Assembly: GCA_964392615.1 (NCBI GenBank)
Contig: CAYMRB010000154.1
Location: 1 to 20,223 of the forward strand
Direction of reading: 5' to 3'
From: CAYMRB01 sp964392615
Lineage (GTDB): Bacteria; Planctomycetota; UBA8108
Length of the DNA stretch: 20,223 nucleotides
Part shown: piece after piece, positions 6,800-14,860 of the stretch
Position numbering within the stretch: position 1 is the stretch's first letter
How the letters are laid out: each line of letters opens with the position of its first letter
The notes under the pieces: generated by a model
The model's input: only the letters and a program-made list of their open reading frames with translations
Databases searched by the model: none
What the model was told of the DNA's origin: nothing
Program-made: the position numbers and the translations under genes

Positions 6800-9379
6800 T
6801 CAAGCCCGTACGACCTTGACTCGCGTCACGCCTCCATGGCGTGCCGTCGAACCGCTGAGCCGCTCGTACTCCGGCGGCAGGATCACGTTATTGTTACCGC
6901 CACGGGGCAGCCGCTTCTTGAAGTCTAGCGCGGCAACTCGACCGTACGCCCAGTGCCCCTGGCCGTAGCACTTCGTCACGGTGCCGGGCCGTACGCCCTC
7001 CCAGAGCTTCAGCCGCACGGTGATCTCGCCAACCGGCGAGACCACACGGACCATTTCGCGGTCCTGCAGCTTCAGCTTCTCGGCGTCCACCGGGTTCATC
7101 TTCAGCACGTCATCCCAGTTCTCGTCGCCGGGATCGACGTCCTTGTGCTCCTGGTACCACGTCGAGTTCGCAGAGCGTCCCTCGCGATTGAGCCGGCTGC
7201 GGTGCTCGAAAAAGATCAGCGGGAACTCACTTTCTTCGCCCCAGCGCAGCGCCGGCTCGAAGTGCGGTACGTACGCCAGCTCGCCCCGAGCCTCATACTT
7301 CGTGGCCTCGAGCACGCCGTCGACGGTCGTCCCGTGCTTCTCCGCATGGCCCGAGAGGGCCTTCTCGAGCGTCTTGCTGTAGAACTCGAACTTGCCGGTG
7401 ACGGTCGCGAACGATTCGCGCTTCTTGCCCGGAACAAAACGGTGCGAGTTCCAGACGCCCTTGGCGACGAAGTCGTCCCAGCCGTTCAGCTTGTCGCCGT
7501 ACTTGCCGTAGTCGGCGTGGGACGCGTCCCAACACGGTCGCGTCAGAAGCTTGAGCGCTGCCAGCGTGAACTCCTGGCCATTCGTAGGCTTGGCGCCCGT
7601 CTGCGGATCGGGGAAGGACTCCTTGAAATACTTGAGCATGTTGTCGAAGCCGCGCTCGGCGAGCTTCTCCGCGAGCAACCACGGGACCTCCGTCTCGTCC
7701 TGACGCACATCCCAGATCGGATCGAGCATGCGCTGTGTCAGACTCGCGTAGCCGTGGAGGTTCTGCTTCGACTTGAGGAAGCTCCACTTCTCGAACAGCT
7801 GGTGCGCCGCGGGCAATACGACGTCCGCGAAGTGCGTCATCTCGGAGGCGTGGGTCGTGATGTGGGCGAAGAACGGCAGCTTCGTCAGCGCGCGCTCCCA
7901 GCGATCCGTGCCGGAGCACGAGAACGCGAAGTTCGCCCAGTAGGCGATCGCCACCTTGATCTCGTAGGGATCGTCCTCGAGGATCGCGTCCGCGGCATTG
8001 TTGGTCACGACGCCGCCGCCGGTCTTGCCGCTCTTCAGCGCCGGAAACGGCAGCGTGCCGCGTTGGTCGATCTTCGAACTCTTCGACAGCTTCTTGGCCA
8101 GGTCGTCCTGGTAGGCCGCGAAGTCCGGCAGCTTGTCGGCGGGCACCTTCGTCTTCTGAACGGTGCCGCCGAGATGGTCCGCGGCCCCCACGAGGCCGTT
8201 GAGAGCATGCGTAGCCATCGCGGCGTAGCCGCCACGCGCCTGCATGCTCGCACCCGGTGACAGCCAGCTGATCACGCGCGGCGCCGCCTTCGCGAAGCGG
8301 ATCGCGACTCGGCGAATCTGCTCTGCCGGGATGCCACACTGCTTCTCGGCCCACTCCGGCGTGCGGTCCTTGAGCTCGAGGTTCCACCACTTCACGAGGC
8401 CGTGAGTGTTGACCTCGGTGAACGTGCTCTCATCGGCCAATGCTCCCGCGACAAAGCGGTTCGTACCGTCGGTGAAGTCACCGACGAACTCCCGGCTCCA
8501 GAGCCCTTCGACGAGTATCACGTGGGCCATGGCGACGGCGAGCGCGCCGTCCTCACCGGGAATCACGGGAAGCCACTCGTCGGCCTTGGCTGCCGTGGCC
8601 GACAGACGCGGATCGACAACCGCGACTTCCGCCTGGTCGAGCACCTGCCCCCACGCGCTGATCGCGTGCGGCACCTGACGGTTGGACGAGAGCGGATCCG
8701 CGCCCCAGCAGAGCACGTAGCGGGTGTTCTCGAGATCGTAGTCGCGGTAGTCCCAGAAGCCCTCCGTGTAGTAAGCGCCGAACTTCTCGGCCTCGGCACA
8801 GATCGCCGAATGGCTGATGCCGTTCGGCGATCCGAAGACCTTCGGTACGGCCGAGTAGATGACGTCGCGGAGATAGCTGTAGCGACCGCGGAAGACGACG
8901 AACTTGTGTGTCTCTTCGCTCGCGCGGAGCTCCATCATCTTGTCGGCGAGCAGCCCGAGCGCTTCGTCCCAGGTGATCGGGACGAATCCCGGATCCTCGT
9001 CGCGGCCCTTCTTGGGGTTGGTGCGCTTCATCGGCACCTTGATGCGATCGGGATCGTAGACCTGCTGCAGCGCCAGATGCGGACGCGGACAGATCTCGCC
9101 GTGGTTGGCCTTGGAGTGCGGATTCCCGCGCACCTTGATGGCGCGTCCGCCGGACACCTCGACCTGGACTGGACACCAGGCGGTGCACCCCTGGCATGTC
9201 GAAGCGAACCACTGCGCAGCGGCGTCGTTCGGAGCAGCCGTGGCATCACGTGCGAAGTGCTGCAGCAGCGGGCCACCGCCGGCGGCCGCGATCAGGCCCA
9301 CACCGCCGGCGCGCTTGAGGAAACGGCGCCGGGAGACGCCACTCGAGTCGGATCGCTGTCGCGTGCTGTGTGTACTCAT
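6800..9379 (-). CDS. arrA: Arsenate respiratory reductase, molybdopterin catalytic subunit ArrA
   Basis: This 859-residue DMSO-reductase-family enzyme reduces arsenate to arsenite in the periplasm. A twin-arginine signal (SRRRFLK, 16-22) precedes the mature protein. The N-terminal [4Fe-4S] ligands are Cys62/65/69/97 (TCQGCTAWC). The Mo ligand is Cys194 in GISHSAICAEAEKF. Residues I recall as arsenate contacts in Shewanella ArrA (Arg165, Tyr166, His189, Ser190, Lys198, Tyr210, with Cys193 on Mo) all occur here with a constant +1 offset: R166, Y167, H190, S191, K199, Y211. The RGRYSY motif argues for ArrA rather than the arsenite oxidase ArxA. The C-terminal pterin-binding domain (from about 700) is complete and the length is normal. 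ATG 9379 has a GAGGAG site 8 bases upstream and lies 20 bases after arrC. Extra frame upstream of this ATG overlaps arrC and is rejected. Confidence 0.93.
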   Translation of the reverse strand: MSTHSTRQRSDSSGVSRRRFLKRAGGVGLIAAAGGGPLLQHFARDATAAPNDAAAQWFASTCQGCTAWCPVQVEVSGGRAIKVRGNPHSKANHGEICPRPHLALQQVYDPDRIKVPMKRTNPKKGRDEDPGFVPITWDEALGLLADKMMELRASEETHKFVVFRGRYSYLRDVIYSAVPKVFGSPNGISHSAICAEAEKFGAYYTEGFWDYRDYDLENTRYVLCWGADPLSSNRQVPHAISAWGQVLDQAEVAVVDPRLSATAAKADEWLPVIPGEDGALAVAMAHVILVEGLWSREFVGDFTDGTNRFVAGALADESTFTEVNTHGLVKWWNLELKDRTPEWAEKQCGIPAEQIRRVAIRFAKAAPRVISWLSPGASMQARGGYAAMATHALNGLVGAADHLGGTVQKTKVPADKLPDFAAYQDDLAKKLSKSSKIDQRGTLPFPALKSGKTGGGVVTNNAADAILEDDPYEIKVAIAYWANFAFSCSGTDRWERALTKLPFFAHITTHASEMTHFADVVLPAAHQLFEKWSFLKSKQNLHGYASLTQRMLDPIWDVRQDETEVPWLLAEKLAERGFDNMLKYFKESFPDPQTGAKPTNGQEFTLAALKLLTRPCWDASHADYGKYGDKLNGWDDFVAKGVWNSHRFVPGKKRESFATVTGKFEFYSKTLEKALSGHAEKHGTTVDGVLEATKYEARGELAYVPHFEPALRWGEESEFPLIFFEHRSRLNREGRSANSTWYQEHKDVDPGDENWDDVLKMNPVDAEKLKLQDREMVRVVSPVGEITVRLKLWEGVRPGTVTKCYGQGHWAYGRVAALDFKKRLPRGGNNNVILPPEYERLSGSTARHGGVTRVKVVRA

Positions 9380-9399
9380 CGTCGGTTCTCCTCGGTATT

Positions 9400-10350
9400 T
9401 CACGACAGCGTCGGAACGGGAGTGGTCAGCTGTCCGCCGAGCACGACAGCCCAGCGGAAGTAGAAACCTCCGAGGAGGATCAACACGCTCGTCACGACGA
9501 TCGCCGCCACCTGTAAACGCCGGCTGGGCGACTCGCCTCGCAAGACCGAGAGCCCGCCGAGTATCAGAGGCAGGACCAAGCCGACTCCGATGCCCATGCC
9601 CCAGAACACGACGCCGTACGCCTCGTTCGCTGCAGCGAGGGCCCGCATGTCCTCGAGAGATCCGAGCCGCAGACTGAGCCACCACAGGAAGAACGTCCCG
9701 AGCTGCAGCACGATCAAGCCGACCAGGATATTGCGGACCGGTTTCATGTCGTCGAGAAACGTACTGACGTGCGCTTCATCCGACAGACGCCCCGCGACCT
9801 TCATGCGCAGGAGATGGGTCAGCATGACTGCAGCGATACCCGTCGTTCCGAAGCCGAGCATCGCGGCGATCACGGTCGGCCCTGTATTCCACAGTGGGCG
9901 CGCGGTGACCGCCGCGAGCAGCAGCCCGTGATAGGCCCCGACGATCACGGCGACCGGCACGAGTGCCCAGCCGAGCCCGTCACGGAACTTGGAACTACCC
10001 TCGCGCCGGCGCCACGCGAGGGCGTAGACAATGCTTCCGACGACGAATACCGTCTGGAAGATGCCTCCCCACCACAGTGGAGAAGTAGGCGCAAAGTGCG
10101 TAAACGTCAGGAATAGCAGGTGGGGACGGCCGAGCTTCAGCAGAAGAAAGGCCAGCCCGAGAATCACGAGGAGCGGTGCGATCCACGCGGCCGTTCGACA
10201 GATGCGCTGATAGCGTCCCTTGAGGCCGGCGTTGAGGCCGACGGCGAACAGAAACGCTCCGACTCCCGCACCGCCCAGGAACAGGTCGAGTGCGACTTTC
10301 CAGTCCCAGTACGGGCCGGGCTGAATGTGATGGACGGTGATCGGATCCAT
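9400..10350 (-). CDS. arrC: NrfD/PsrC-type membrane anchor, quinol-oxidising subunit
   Basis: This 316-residue integral membrane protein has eight clear hydrophobic segments, from ALDLFLGGAGVGAFLFAVGL to VVTSVLILLGGFYFRWAVVLGG. It belongs to the NrfD/PsrC family, which takes electrons from menaquinol and hands them to the ferredoxin subunit. The near-N-terminal LDLFLGGAGVGAF motif and the LGRP and FRWAVVLGG segments are family features. Its place before arrA and arrB matches the arrCABD order known from some arsenate respirers. The start is uncertain: ATG 10350 (MDPITVHH) resembles a native N-terminus and has an AAAGGG site nearby, while ATG 10428 would overlap the arsR stop as ATGA and add 26 low-complexity residues. 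No haem-binding motif is seen. Confidence 0.87.
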   Translation of the reverse strand: MDPITVHHIQPGPYWDWKVALDLFLGGAGVGAFLFAVGLNAGLKGRYQRICRTAAWIAPLLVILGLAFLLLKLGRPHLLFLTFTHFAPTSPLWWGGIFQTVFVVGSIVYALAWRRREGSSKFRDGLGWALVPVAVIVGAYHGLLLAAVTARPLWNTGPTVIAAMLGFGTTGIAAVMLTHLLRMKVAGRLSDEAHVSTFLDDMKPVRNILVGLIVLQLGTFFLWWLSLRLGSLEDMRALAAANEAYGVVFWGMGIGVGLVLPLILGGLSVLRGESPSRRLQVAAIVVTSVLILLGGFYFRWAVVLGGQLTTPVPTLS

Positions 10351-10424
10351 GCGGTCACCCTTTCTGAATCGAATCCCCTGGTTCTCTCCACCGCCCGACG
10401 CGGAGCCCTCCGCGTCGGACGTAC

Positions 10425-10754
10425 TCATTCGCAACAAATGTCTCGAAGTCGTCGGATGTCCTCGCGTGCGTCGGCGCGCGTGCCGAGGAGGTTGCGGACG
10501 GTGTCGATCAAGCGCTCGGCAAACATGCCGAGCGAATCGGACAGCCGGTAGTAGTCCCACGTCTTCTCGCGGCGCGACTCGACCAGACCCGCCGCGCGAA
10601 GCACGCTCAGGTGCCGAGAGACATCGCAGTCAAGCTCCTCGATAGCGCCTGCGAGAGCACACACACACAGCTCTCCTTGCGTCGCGAGGAGAACGACCAG
10701 TCGCAATCGTGTCCGCTCGGCAAGGGCCTTCAGAACCATCGCTTCACGCTCCAT
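10425..10754 (-). CDS. arsR: ArsR/SmtB-family arsenite-responsive repressor
   Basis: This 109-residue winged-helix repressor starts at ATG 10754 with a GGAG site 5 bases upstream; the longer frame upstream has no protein-like content. The HTH region reads DVSRHLSVLRAAGLV (44-58) with a wing to about residue 70. The ELCVC motif (Cys30, Cys32) matches the As(III)/Sb(III) site of plasmid R773 ArsR (Cys32/Cys34); the nearby third cysteine of that protein is absent, but Cys43 and a terminal Cys-Cys pair (107-108) are present. Such repressors leave the operator when arsenite binds. It is the first gene of the run to arrC and likely represses its own operon, so arsenite, the product of respiration, would induce the pathway. 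Confidence 0.9.
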   Translation of the reverse strand: MEREAMVLKALAERTRLRLVVLLATQGELCVCALAGAIEELDCDVSRHLSVLRAAGLVESRREKTWDYYRLSDSLGMFAERLIDTVRNLLGTRADAREDIRRLRDICCE

Positions 10755-10821
10755 GGTGTCTCCGAGGCGTGGCGTGCTGACCGACAGCAAGCGCCGAGTC
10801 CACAGATCGCGACCGACTGAA

Positions 10822-10837
10822 CGTGGAACTTTCCACG
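10822..10837. promoter_or_regulatory. Candidate ArsR operator (perfect dyad)
   Basis: CGTGGAActTTCCACG is a perfect 7-2-7 inverted repeat about 68 bases upstream of the arsR start, in the only non-coding gap before the operon. A single CGTGGAA half-site recurs at 10966-10972. The position suits an operator or promoter-overlapping site. No convincing -35/-10 pair was found, so the role is inferred. Confidence 0.4.
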
Positions 10838-10890
10838 GCGCGTCGGGAATACTCTGCGTTCTCGTCGAATCACCGTCGCTGTGTTTCGAT

Positions 10891-10907
10891 GTCGGCAGAT
10901 TGCCGAC
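10891..10907. promoter_or_regulatory. Second dyad upstream of arsR
   Basis: GTCGGCAgatTGCCGAC is a perfect 7-3-7 inverted repeat in the 242-base gap between the LuxR-type gene and arsR. It differs in sequence from the dyad at 10822-10837. It could be another regulator's site or part of the end of the upstream transcript; no U-tract follows. Confidence 0.3.
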
Positions 10908-10996
10908 TGCAGGCAGCAAAGAACCGTCTGTACGCAGTTGCCCCGGTCCGTTCTGCATCGACTCGCGTGGAAAGCCGCAATCGACGTCGGTAGTAA

Positions 10997-11371
10997 CTAC
11001 GTATTCCTCTCTGCGCCCGCTACCGATGTCACTCTGTCGCGTGAAATGGACCATGTGTCGTCGTCTGGCTCCTTGAGCAAGAGGCCTGCCAGACGTCGAG
11101 CGCGATCGAGTTTCGCGAGGAGCAGGTCGCGAACGTCGAGGAACGAGGCGGCGTACGCGTCAGGAGGGAAGTCGAGGTCGAGCAGTCCGTGGTCCGCGGC
11201 GAAGCGCACGAGCTCGGCACGTGGGGAGAGTCCGAGCTTGCGCAGGATACGCGCTCGGTGCGACTCTACCGTGCGCACGCTGAGCTTGAGTCGGACGGCG
11301 ATCTCTCGATTCGTGTGCCCCCGAGCGATGAGCTGCGCTACGGTGCGCTCCCTTTTCGTCAGAAGCGCCAG
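10997..11371 (-). CDS. LuxR-type HTH protein lacking a standard start codon
   Basis: The frame encodes a full LuxR/GerE helix-turn-helix: LTKRERTVAQLIARG, then HTNREIAVRLKLSVRTVESH and RARILRKLGLSPRAELVRFA, followed by about 45 residues of unknown role. The first ATG/GTG/TTG in frame is GTG 11278, inside the recognition-helix region, so a start there would destroy the domain. The frame is open upstream only to a TGA at 11408-11410, with CTG codons at 11371 and 11362 just before the domain; 11371 is given as a tentative start. The frame overlaps the end of the RND gene in +1 phase. It may use a CTG start, be coupled to the RND gene, or be a response regulator that lost its receiver domain. Confidence 0.6.
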   Translation of the reverse strand: MALLTKRERTVAQLIARGHTNREIAVRLKLSVRTVESHRARILRKLGLSPRAELVRFAADHGLLDLDFPPDAYAASFLDVRDLLLAKLDRARRLAGLLLKEPDDDTWSISRDRVTSVAGAERNT

Positions 11372-11390
11372 CCCCGGCCTCGGCCGCGCG

Positions 11391-14036
11391 TCAGCTTCGA
11401 CGACGCGTCATGGTGAGGACTGCCGGCAACACGGTGACCGACGCCAGCAGGCAGAACCCGACGCCGAACGCGCACAGCAACCCGACCGACGCGAGCCCGG
11501 GGCTCTGCGAGAACGCGAGTGTGCCAAAGGCGGCGATGGTCGTCAGCGTCGTCAGAAGAACTGCCGGCCCCGTGTGACGATAGGCGACGCCGACGTCGTG
11601 CGAAGGCTGAGCGGCCCAGCGCGCGACCAGGTGGATGCCATCGTCGACCCCGATCCCGAGCACCATCGGCAAGATGCCCACGTTCATGAGGTTGAGTCGG
11701 TAGTCGAGCGCGTCCCAGACGAGCATCGTCCACACACATCCGACGGCAACGGGAACAAGCGCAGCGACGACGCGTCGAGGCTCGCGCAACAACAGCGCGA
11801 CGACGAGTACGACGACTCCCAGCGCTAGCCCCGTCGCCTCGACGAAATGCGCGACGACATGCCGAGCCGCGGCCAGAGATGCAGCGTGAATACCGGTCGT
11901 CTCGCCGACGACACCGGCGTTTCGCATCGCTTCGCGCAGCCGCTCGAAAAGCGCCTCCTGCTCGTCACTCGACCAGACCCGATCCGTGGCACGGACGGCG
12001 ACCAGCCCCGTGGCACCGTCGGGACGGACGCTGAGTAGCGCTCCGACGCGGCGTGCCAGGGAGCGCCACTGCAGATCGACCGCGCGCAGAGGACGACGCA
12101 TCGCGACCGCCGCACGCAGAACGTCCACCGCGTCGCGAAACGCGTCCGGCTCGAAGCCCTCGTCCTCGAGGGCCGCGACGAATTCACTCGCAAGCGCGTC
12201 CGCGTCCTTGCGCACGAGCACGTCGAGCACGCGCCGTGTGTCGACCGGCGGAGGGAGGAAGCTCACGGCCGAATCGTGGGCGACGATGACGCCCGCGTCG
12301 CGCAACCCATAGAGCTCGTCGTCGAGCCGCGCTAGTGCGTTGAGCACGCCGCTTTCCGGATCGACGCCGCTGGGATCGCCCCCCCCGTCACGCGACCCGT
12401 GCGGTGCTTCGACGCGCAGCAGTACGGGGTCGCTGACGCTGCCGAACGCCTCGCGCAGCTCGGTCTCGACGCGCAGCGCCTGCATGTCGGCCGGGTGGAG
12501 CCGACGCAGATCCGATTCGACCTCGGGTGATGATAGCGTCAGCCGCACGACCGCGACGGCGACGGTCAGGAACGTACCGATGAGAACCGGCAGCGGGTAC
12601 TTCGACGCGACCTCGGCGCACGCCACCGCCCACGACGACGGCGACCACGCGGCAAACGCCCGCGCCGGCTCAGGCGCGTCCGAAGTCCTGGCGACACCTG
12701 CGACCGCTGTTGCACCGCGTCTCGCCCCCCCGGTTCGCGTCGTGATGGCGAGCAGCGCGGGCAGCAAGAAGACCGTGCTCGAGAAGCACGCCGCGATGCC
12801 GCACGCGGTGAGCAGGCCGAGATCCCGCAGGAACCCGTCGCTGAGGAGCACGAAGGACGAAAACGCCAGAATCGTCGTCACGCCGGCGAGAAAGAGCGAT
12901 CGGCCCGTGACGCGCACCGCGTCGACGACGCTCTCTCGCACGATGCCGCGCCGATCGTGGCGGAGGGGCTCGACGACGTGGATGACGAAATCGATACCGA
13001 GAGCCGCGAGCACGGCCCCGGAGACGAGCGCGAGCACGACGATCTCTCGCCGCACGATCGACAAGACCCCGAAGCCGACGAATATTCCGACGGCGAGGGG
13101 CACGACCGCAAGCGCCACGACTCGCGGACGGCGCCAAGACACCAGAAGCAGCAGCACGACGAGCGCGATCGACAGCGTGATGTTGCGCTCCAGATCCGTG
13201 CGCATGACGCGCTCGCTCTCCGCAGCCAGGGCGTAGCCGCCGGCGTGGCCGATCCTGATCTCCGCCGCGTCGCACGACGACTCTGCGATCGCGGCGGCCT
13301 CGGCGTCGTGAACGGCCGCGAGCAGCCGTCGGACGCCCTCGATGTCGGACGATCGCACGTTTCCTGTGATCCGTACGAGCAGACGACGACCGTCGGCGGA
13401 CAGAAAGTGCCGTGACCCGGCCGCGAGCCGCTCGTCTCCCGCGCCGGCCGCGAGACGCGCGATCACGAACCGGCGCAGCTCGAGAGGATCCTTCTCGACC
13501 CACTCCTGCGCGTCGCCCGGCAGGCCGACGAGGAGCGCCTGGCGCCGGACGGCCCGGCGGATGCCCGCCGGCGTCAGCAGTTGATCCAGCTCCTCGACCA
13601 TCGACGGCGGAGCGAAGAGCAACGCGTGAGACAGGAACGATGGATCGCCCATCAGCGCCTCGAGATCGCCCCACCCGTACTCGACGTCGCGCACGAGCGG
13701 GTCGTCGCGCAGGCGAGCCGCGAGCGTGTCGGCGATCTCGACGAGACACTCGTCGCCCGAACCGGCCTCGGACTGTGTATCCGCACTACGCTCGATCAAC
13801 AGCACGAGTTGATCAAGAACGCCGAACTCCTCCTCGAGCTTCGCGAGGCTTCCGGTCACGACGTGGGGCGCAAGATCCGTGACCTCCGAGCGGAACCGCA
13901 TGGTGCTCACAGACCAGCCCGTCAGCCCGCACGCGCAGGCCGCGACCGCGAGCACGAGAATCGGACGCCGCCATGCGAAGTCGGCGCAGCGGGCCCACGG
14001 AGACTCGGTCGGCAGCTCGGTCGCCTGACGGCTCAC
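11391..14036 (-). CDS. RND-superfamily transporter with two MMPL/SSD repeats
   Basis: This 881-residue membrane protein has the RND layout of one membrane helix, a periplasmic domain and five helices, given twice. The first helix is near residues 28-48 and its periplasmic domain reaches about 280. The second half opens near YPLPVLIGTFLTVAVAVV and ends with five helices. Signature segments are DFVIHVVEPLRHD in the first bundle and GIGVDDGIHLVARWAAQ in the second, typical of MMPL/HpnN-like lipid exporters. It starts at GTG 14036, overlapping the lipoprotein stop as GTGA. Pairing with a LolA-like lipoprotein suggests export of a lipid or hydrophobic compound toward the outer membrane. The substrate is unknown. 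It is unlike tripartite AcrB-type pumps, and no adaptor or TolC gene is nearby. Confidence 0.88.
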   Translation of the reverse strand: MSRQATELPTESPWARCADFAWRRPILVLAVAACACGLTGWSVSTMRFRSEVTDLAPHVVTGSLAKLEEEFGVLDQLVLLIERSADTQSEAGSGDECLVEIADTLAARLRDDPLVRDVEYGWGDLEALMGDPSFLSHALLFAPPSMVEELDQLLTPAGIRRAVRRQALLVGLPGDAQEWVEKDPLELRRFVIARLAAGAGDERLAAGSRHFLSADGRRLLVRITGNVRSSDIEGVRRLLAAVHDAEAAAIAESSCDAAEIRIGHAGGYALAAESERVMRTDLERNITLSIALVVLLLLVSWRRPRVVALAVVPLAVGIFVGFGVLSIVRREIVVLALVSGAVLAALGIDFVIHVVEPLRHDRRGIVRESVVDAVRVTGRSLFLAGVTTILAFSSFVLLSDGFLRDLGLLTACGIAACFSSTVFLLPALLAITTRTGGARRGATAVAGVARTSDAPEPARAFAAWSPSSWAVACAEVASKYPLPVLIGTFLTVAVAVVRLTLSSPEVESDLRRLHPADMQALRVETELREAFGSVSDPVLLRVEAPHGSRDGGGDPSGVDPESGVLNALARLDDELYGLRDAGVIVAHDSAVSFLPPPVDTRRVLDVLVRKDADALASEFVAALEDEGFEPDAFRDAVDVLRAAVAMRRPLRAVDLQWRSLARRVGALLSVRPDGATGLVAVRATDRVWSSDEQEALFERLREAMRNAGVVGETTGIHAASLAAARHVVAHFVEATGLALGVVVLVVALLLREPRRVVAALVPVAVGCVWTMLVWDALDYRLNLMNVGILPMVLGIGVDDGIHLVARWAAQPSHDVGVAYRHTGPAVLLTTLTTIAAFGTLAFSQSPGLASVGLLCAFGVGFCLLASVTVLPAVLTMTRRRS

Positions 14037-14860
14037 TCGTCGTCTCCGCTCTCGTGTTCGAAGTCGAGGGCGAAGTCCTCGTCCGTCAGCTCGGGGTCGA
14101 TCTCGACCCAGCGAACGCGACCGCTCACACTGACGCCCGACGCGCTATCGACCAGCTCGAACCGGTCGGGCAAGAATCGTCCGGACTGCTCGCGGTACGC
14201 CAGATAGAGGACACTGGCAGCCGTGCGTCCATCACCGACATCGATCTCGCCGCTCAGGACGGCCAAGGTACGCGGCGCGAGCCGCCAAATGATGTCCGGG
14301 CCGTTTTCACGATGCGTGTCGATGAAGATGTCGTCGCCGGCACGGCGAACCCCAGCCGATTCGTCGTCGCTGCGATAGCCGGGAAGAAAGAGACGCTCCC
14401 GCAGGCCGGTGAAGAGCCGAAACGCGGGATGCTCGGCGTCCAGATCCGCGACCGAACCGGACGTACGACGCGGAGCGCGTACGGCATCCGCGCTGCCACC
14501 TTCGTCGTGCGCCGCGTGCAGCACGAGCTCGTACTGATCCCCCCGCAGCACGAGATCGAAGATGTCATGCACCGACACGAATGCGTCTCGAAACGCCGTG
14601 AACCGCATCCGCCCACGAACGTCGTACAGGCACACCGCATCGAAGACGCCGCTCGCTTCGGCGCTGTCGATGCTCATCGCGAGCTCCGCGTAGAGTGTGC
14701 GCGGCGGATGGGAGCGCGCGTCGACGACGGCGAGCACGGCGGCATCGCTGGATGCGTCGACCGTCGGGAAACCGGCATCGACAGGCCGCGGCGCGCGGCA
14801 ACCGATCGCGGCGCTGGCGACGACTGCGAACATCGCGGCGAGGACGCGCTGCGAGATCAT
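14033..14860 (-). CDS. LolA-like lipoprotein linked to the RND transporter
   Basis: This 275-residue predicted lipoprotein starts at ATG 14860, which overlaps the upstream stop as ATGA. A signal peptide with lipobox SAAIGC (lipidated Cys21) follows. The body is beta-rich, with RTLYAELAMSIDS, VRGRMRFTAFRDAFVSVHDI and FDLVLRGDQYELVL, resembling the LolA/LolB-type half-barrel found in lipoproteins next to MMPL transporters. Residues from about 200 contain LAPRTLAVLSGEID and LPDRFELVDSASG, the usual second half of such folds. The C-terminus is acidic. I infer that it receives or buffers a lipid handled by the RND protein encoded next. The family call rests on pattern resemblance, not on a conserved catalytic motif. 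Confidence 0.65.
   Translation of the reverse strand: MISQRVLAAMFAVVASAAIGCRAPRPVDAGFPTVDASSDAAVLAVVDARSHPPRTLYAELAMSIDSAEASGVFDAVCLYDVRGRMRFTAFRDAFVSVHDIFDLVLRGDQYELVLHAAHDEGGSADAVRAPRRTSGSVADLDAEHPAFRLFTGLRERLFLPGYRSDDESAGVRRAGDDIFIDTHRENGPDIIWRLAPRTLAVLSGEIDVGDGRTAASVLYLAYREQSGRFLPDRFELVDSASGVSVSGRVRWVEIDPELTDEDFALDFEHESGDDE

Noticed and set aside
6800..9379. Alternative identity as tetrathionate, thiosulfate/polysulfide or DMSO reductase, or arsenite oxidase ArxA
   Set aside because: The residues around the Mo ligand, the RGRYSY motif, the ArrB-like partner and the adjacent ArsR together fit arsenate reductase better.
6953..9463. Two plus-strand frames (435 and 353 codons) opposite arrA
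   Set aside because: Both are antisense shadows of the molybdopterin enzyme, with no recognisable protein pattern.
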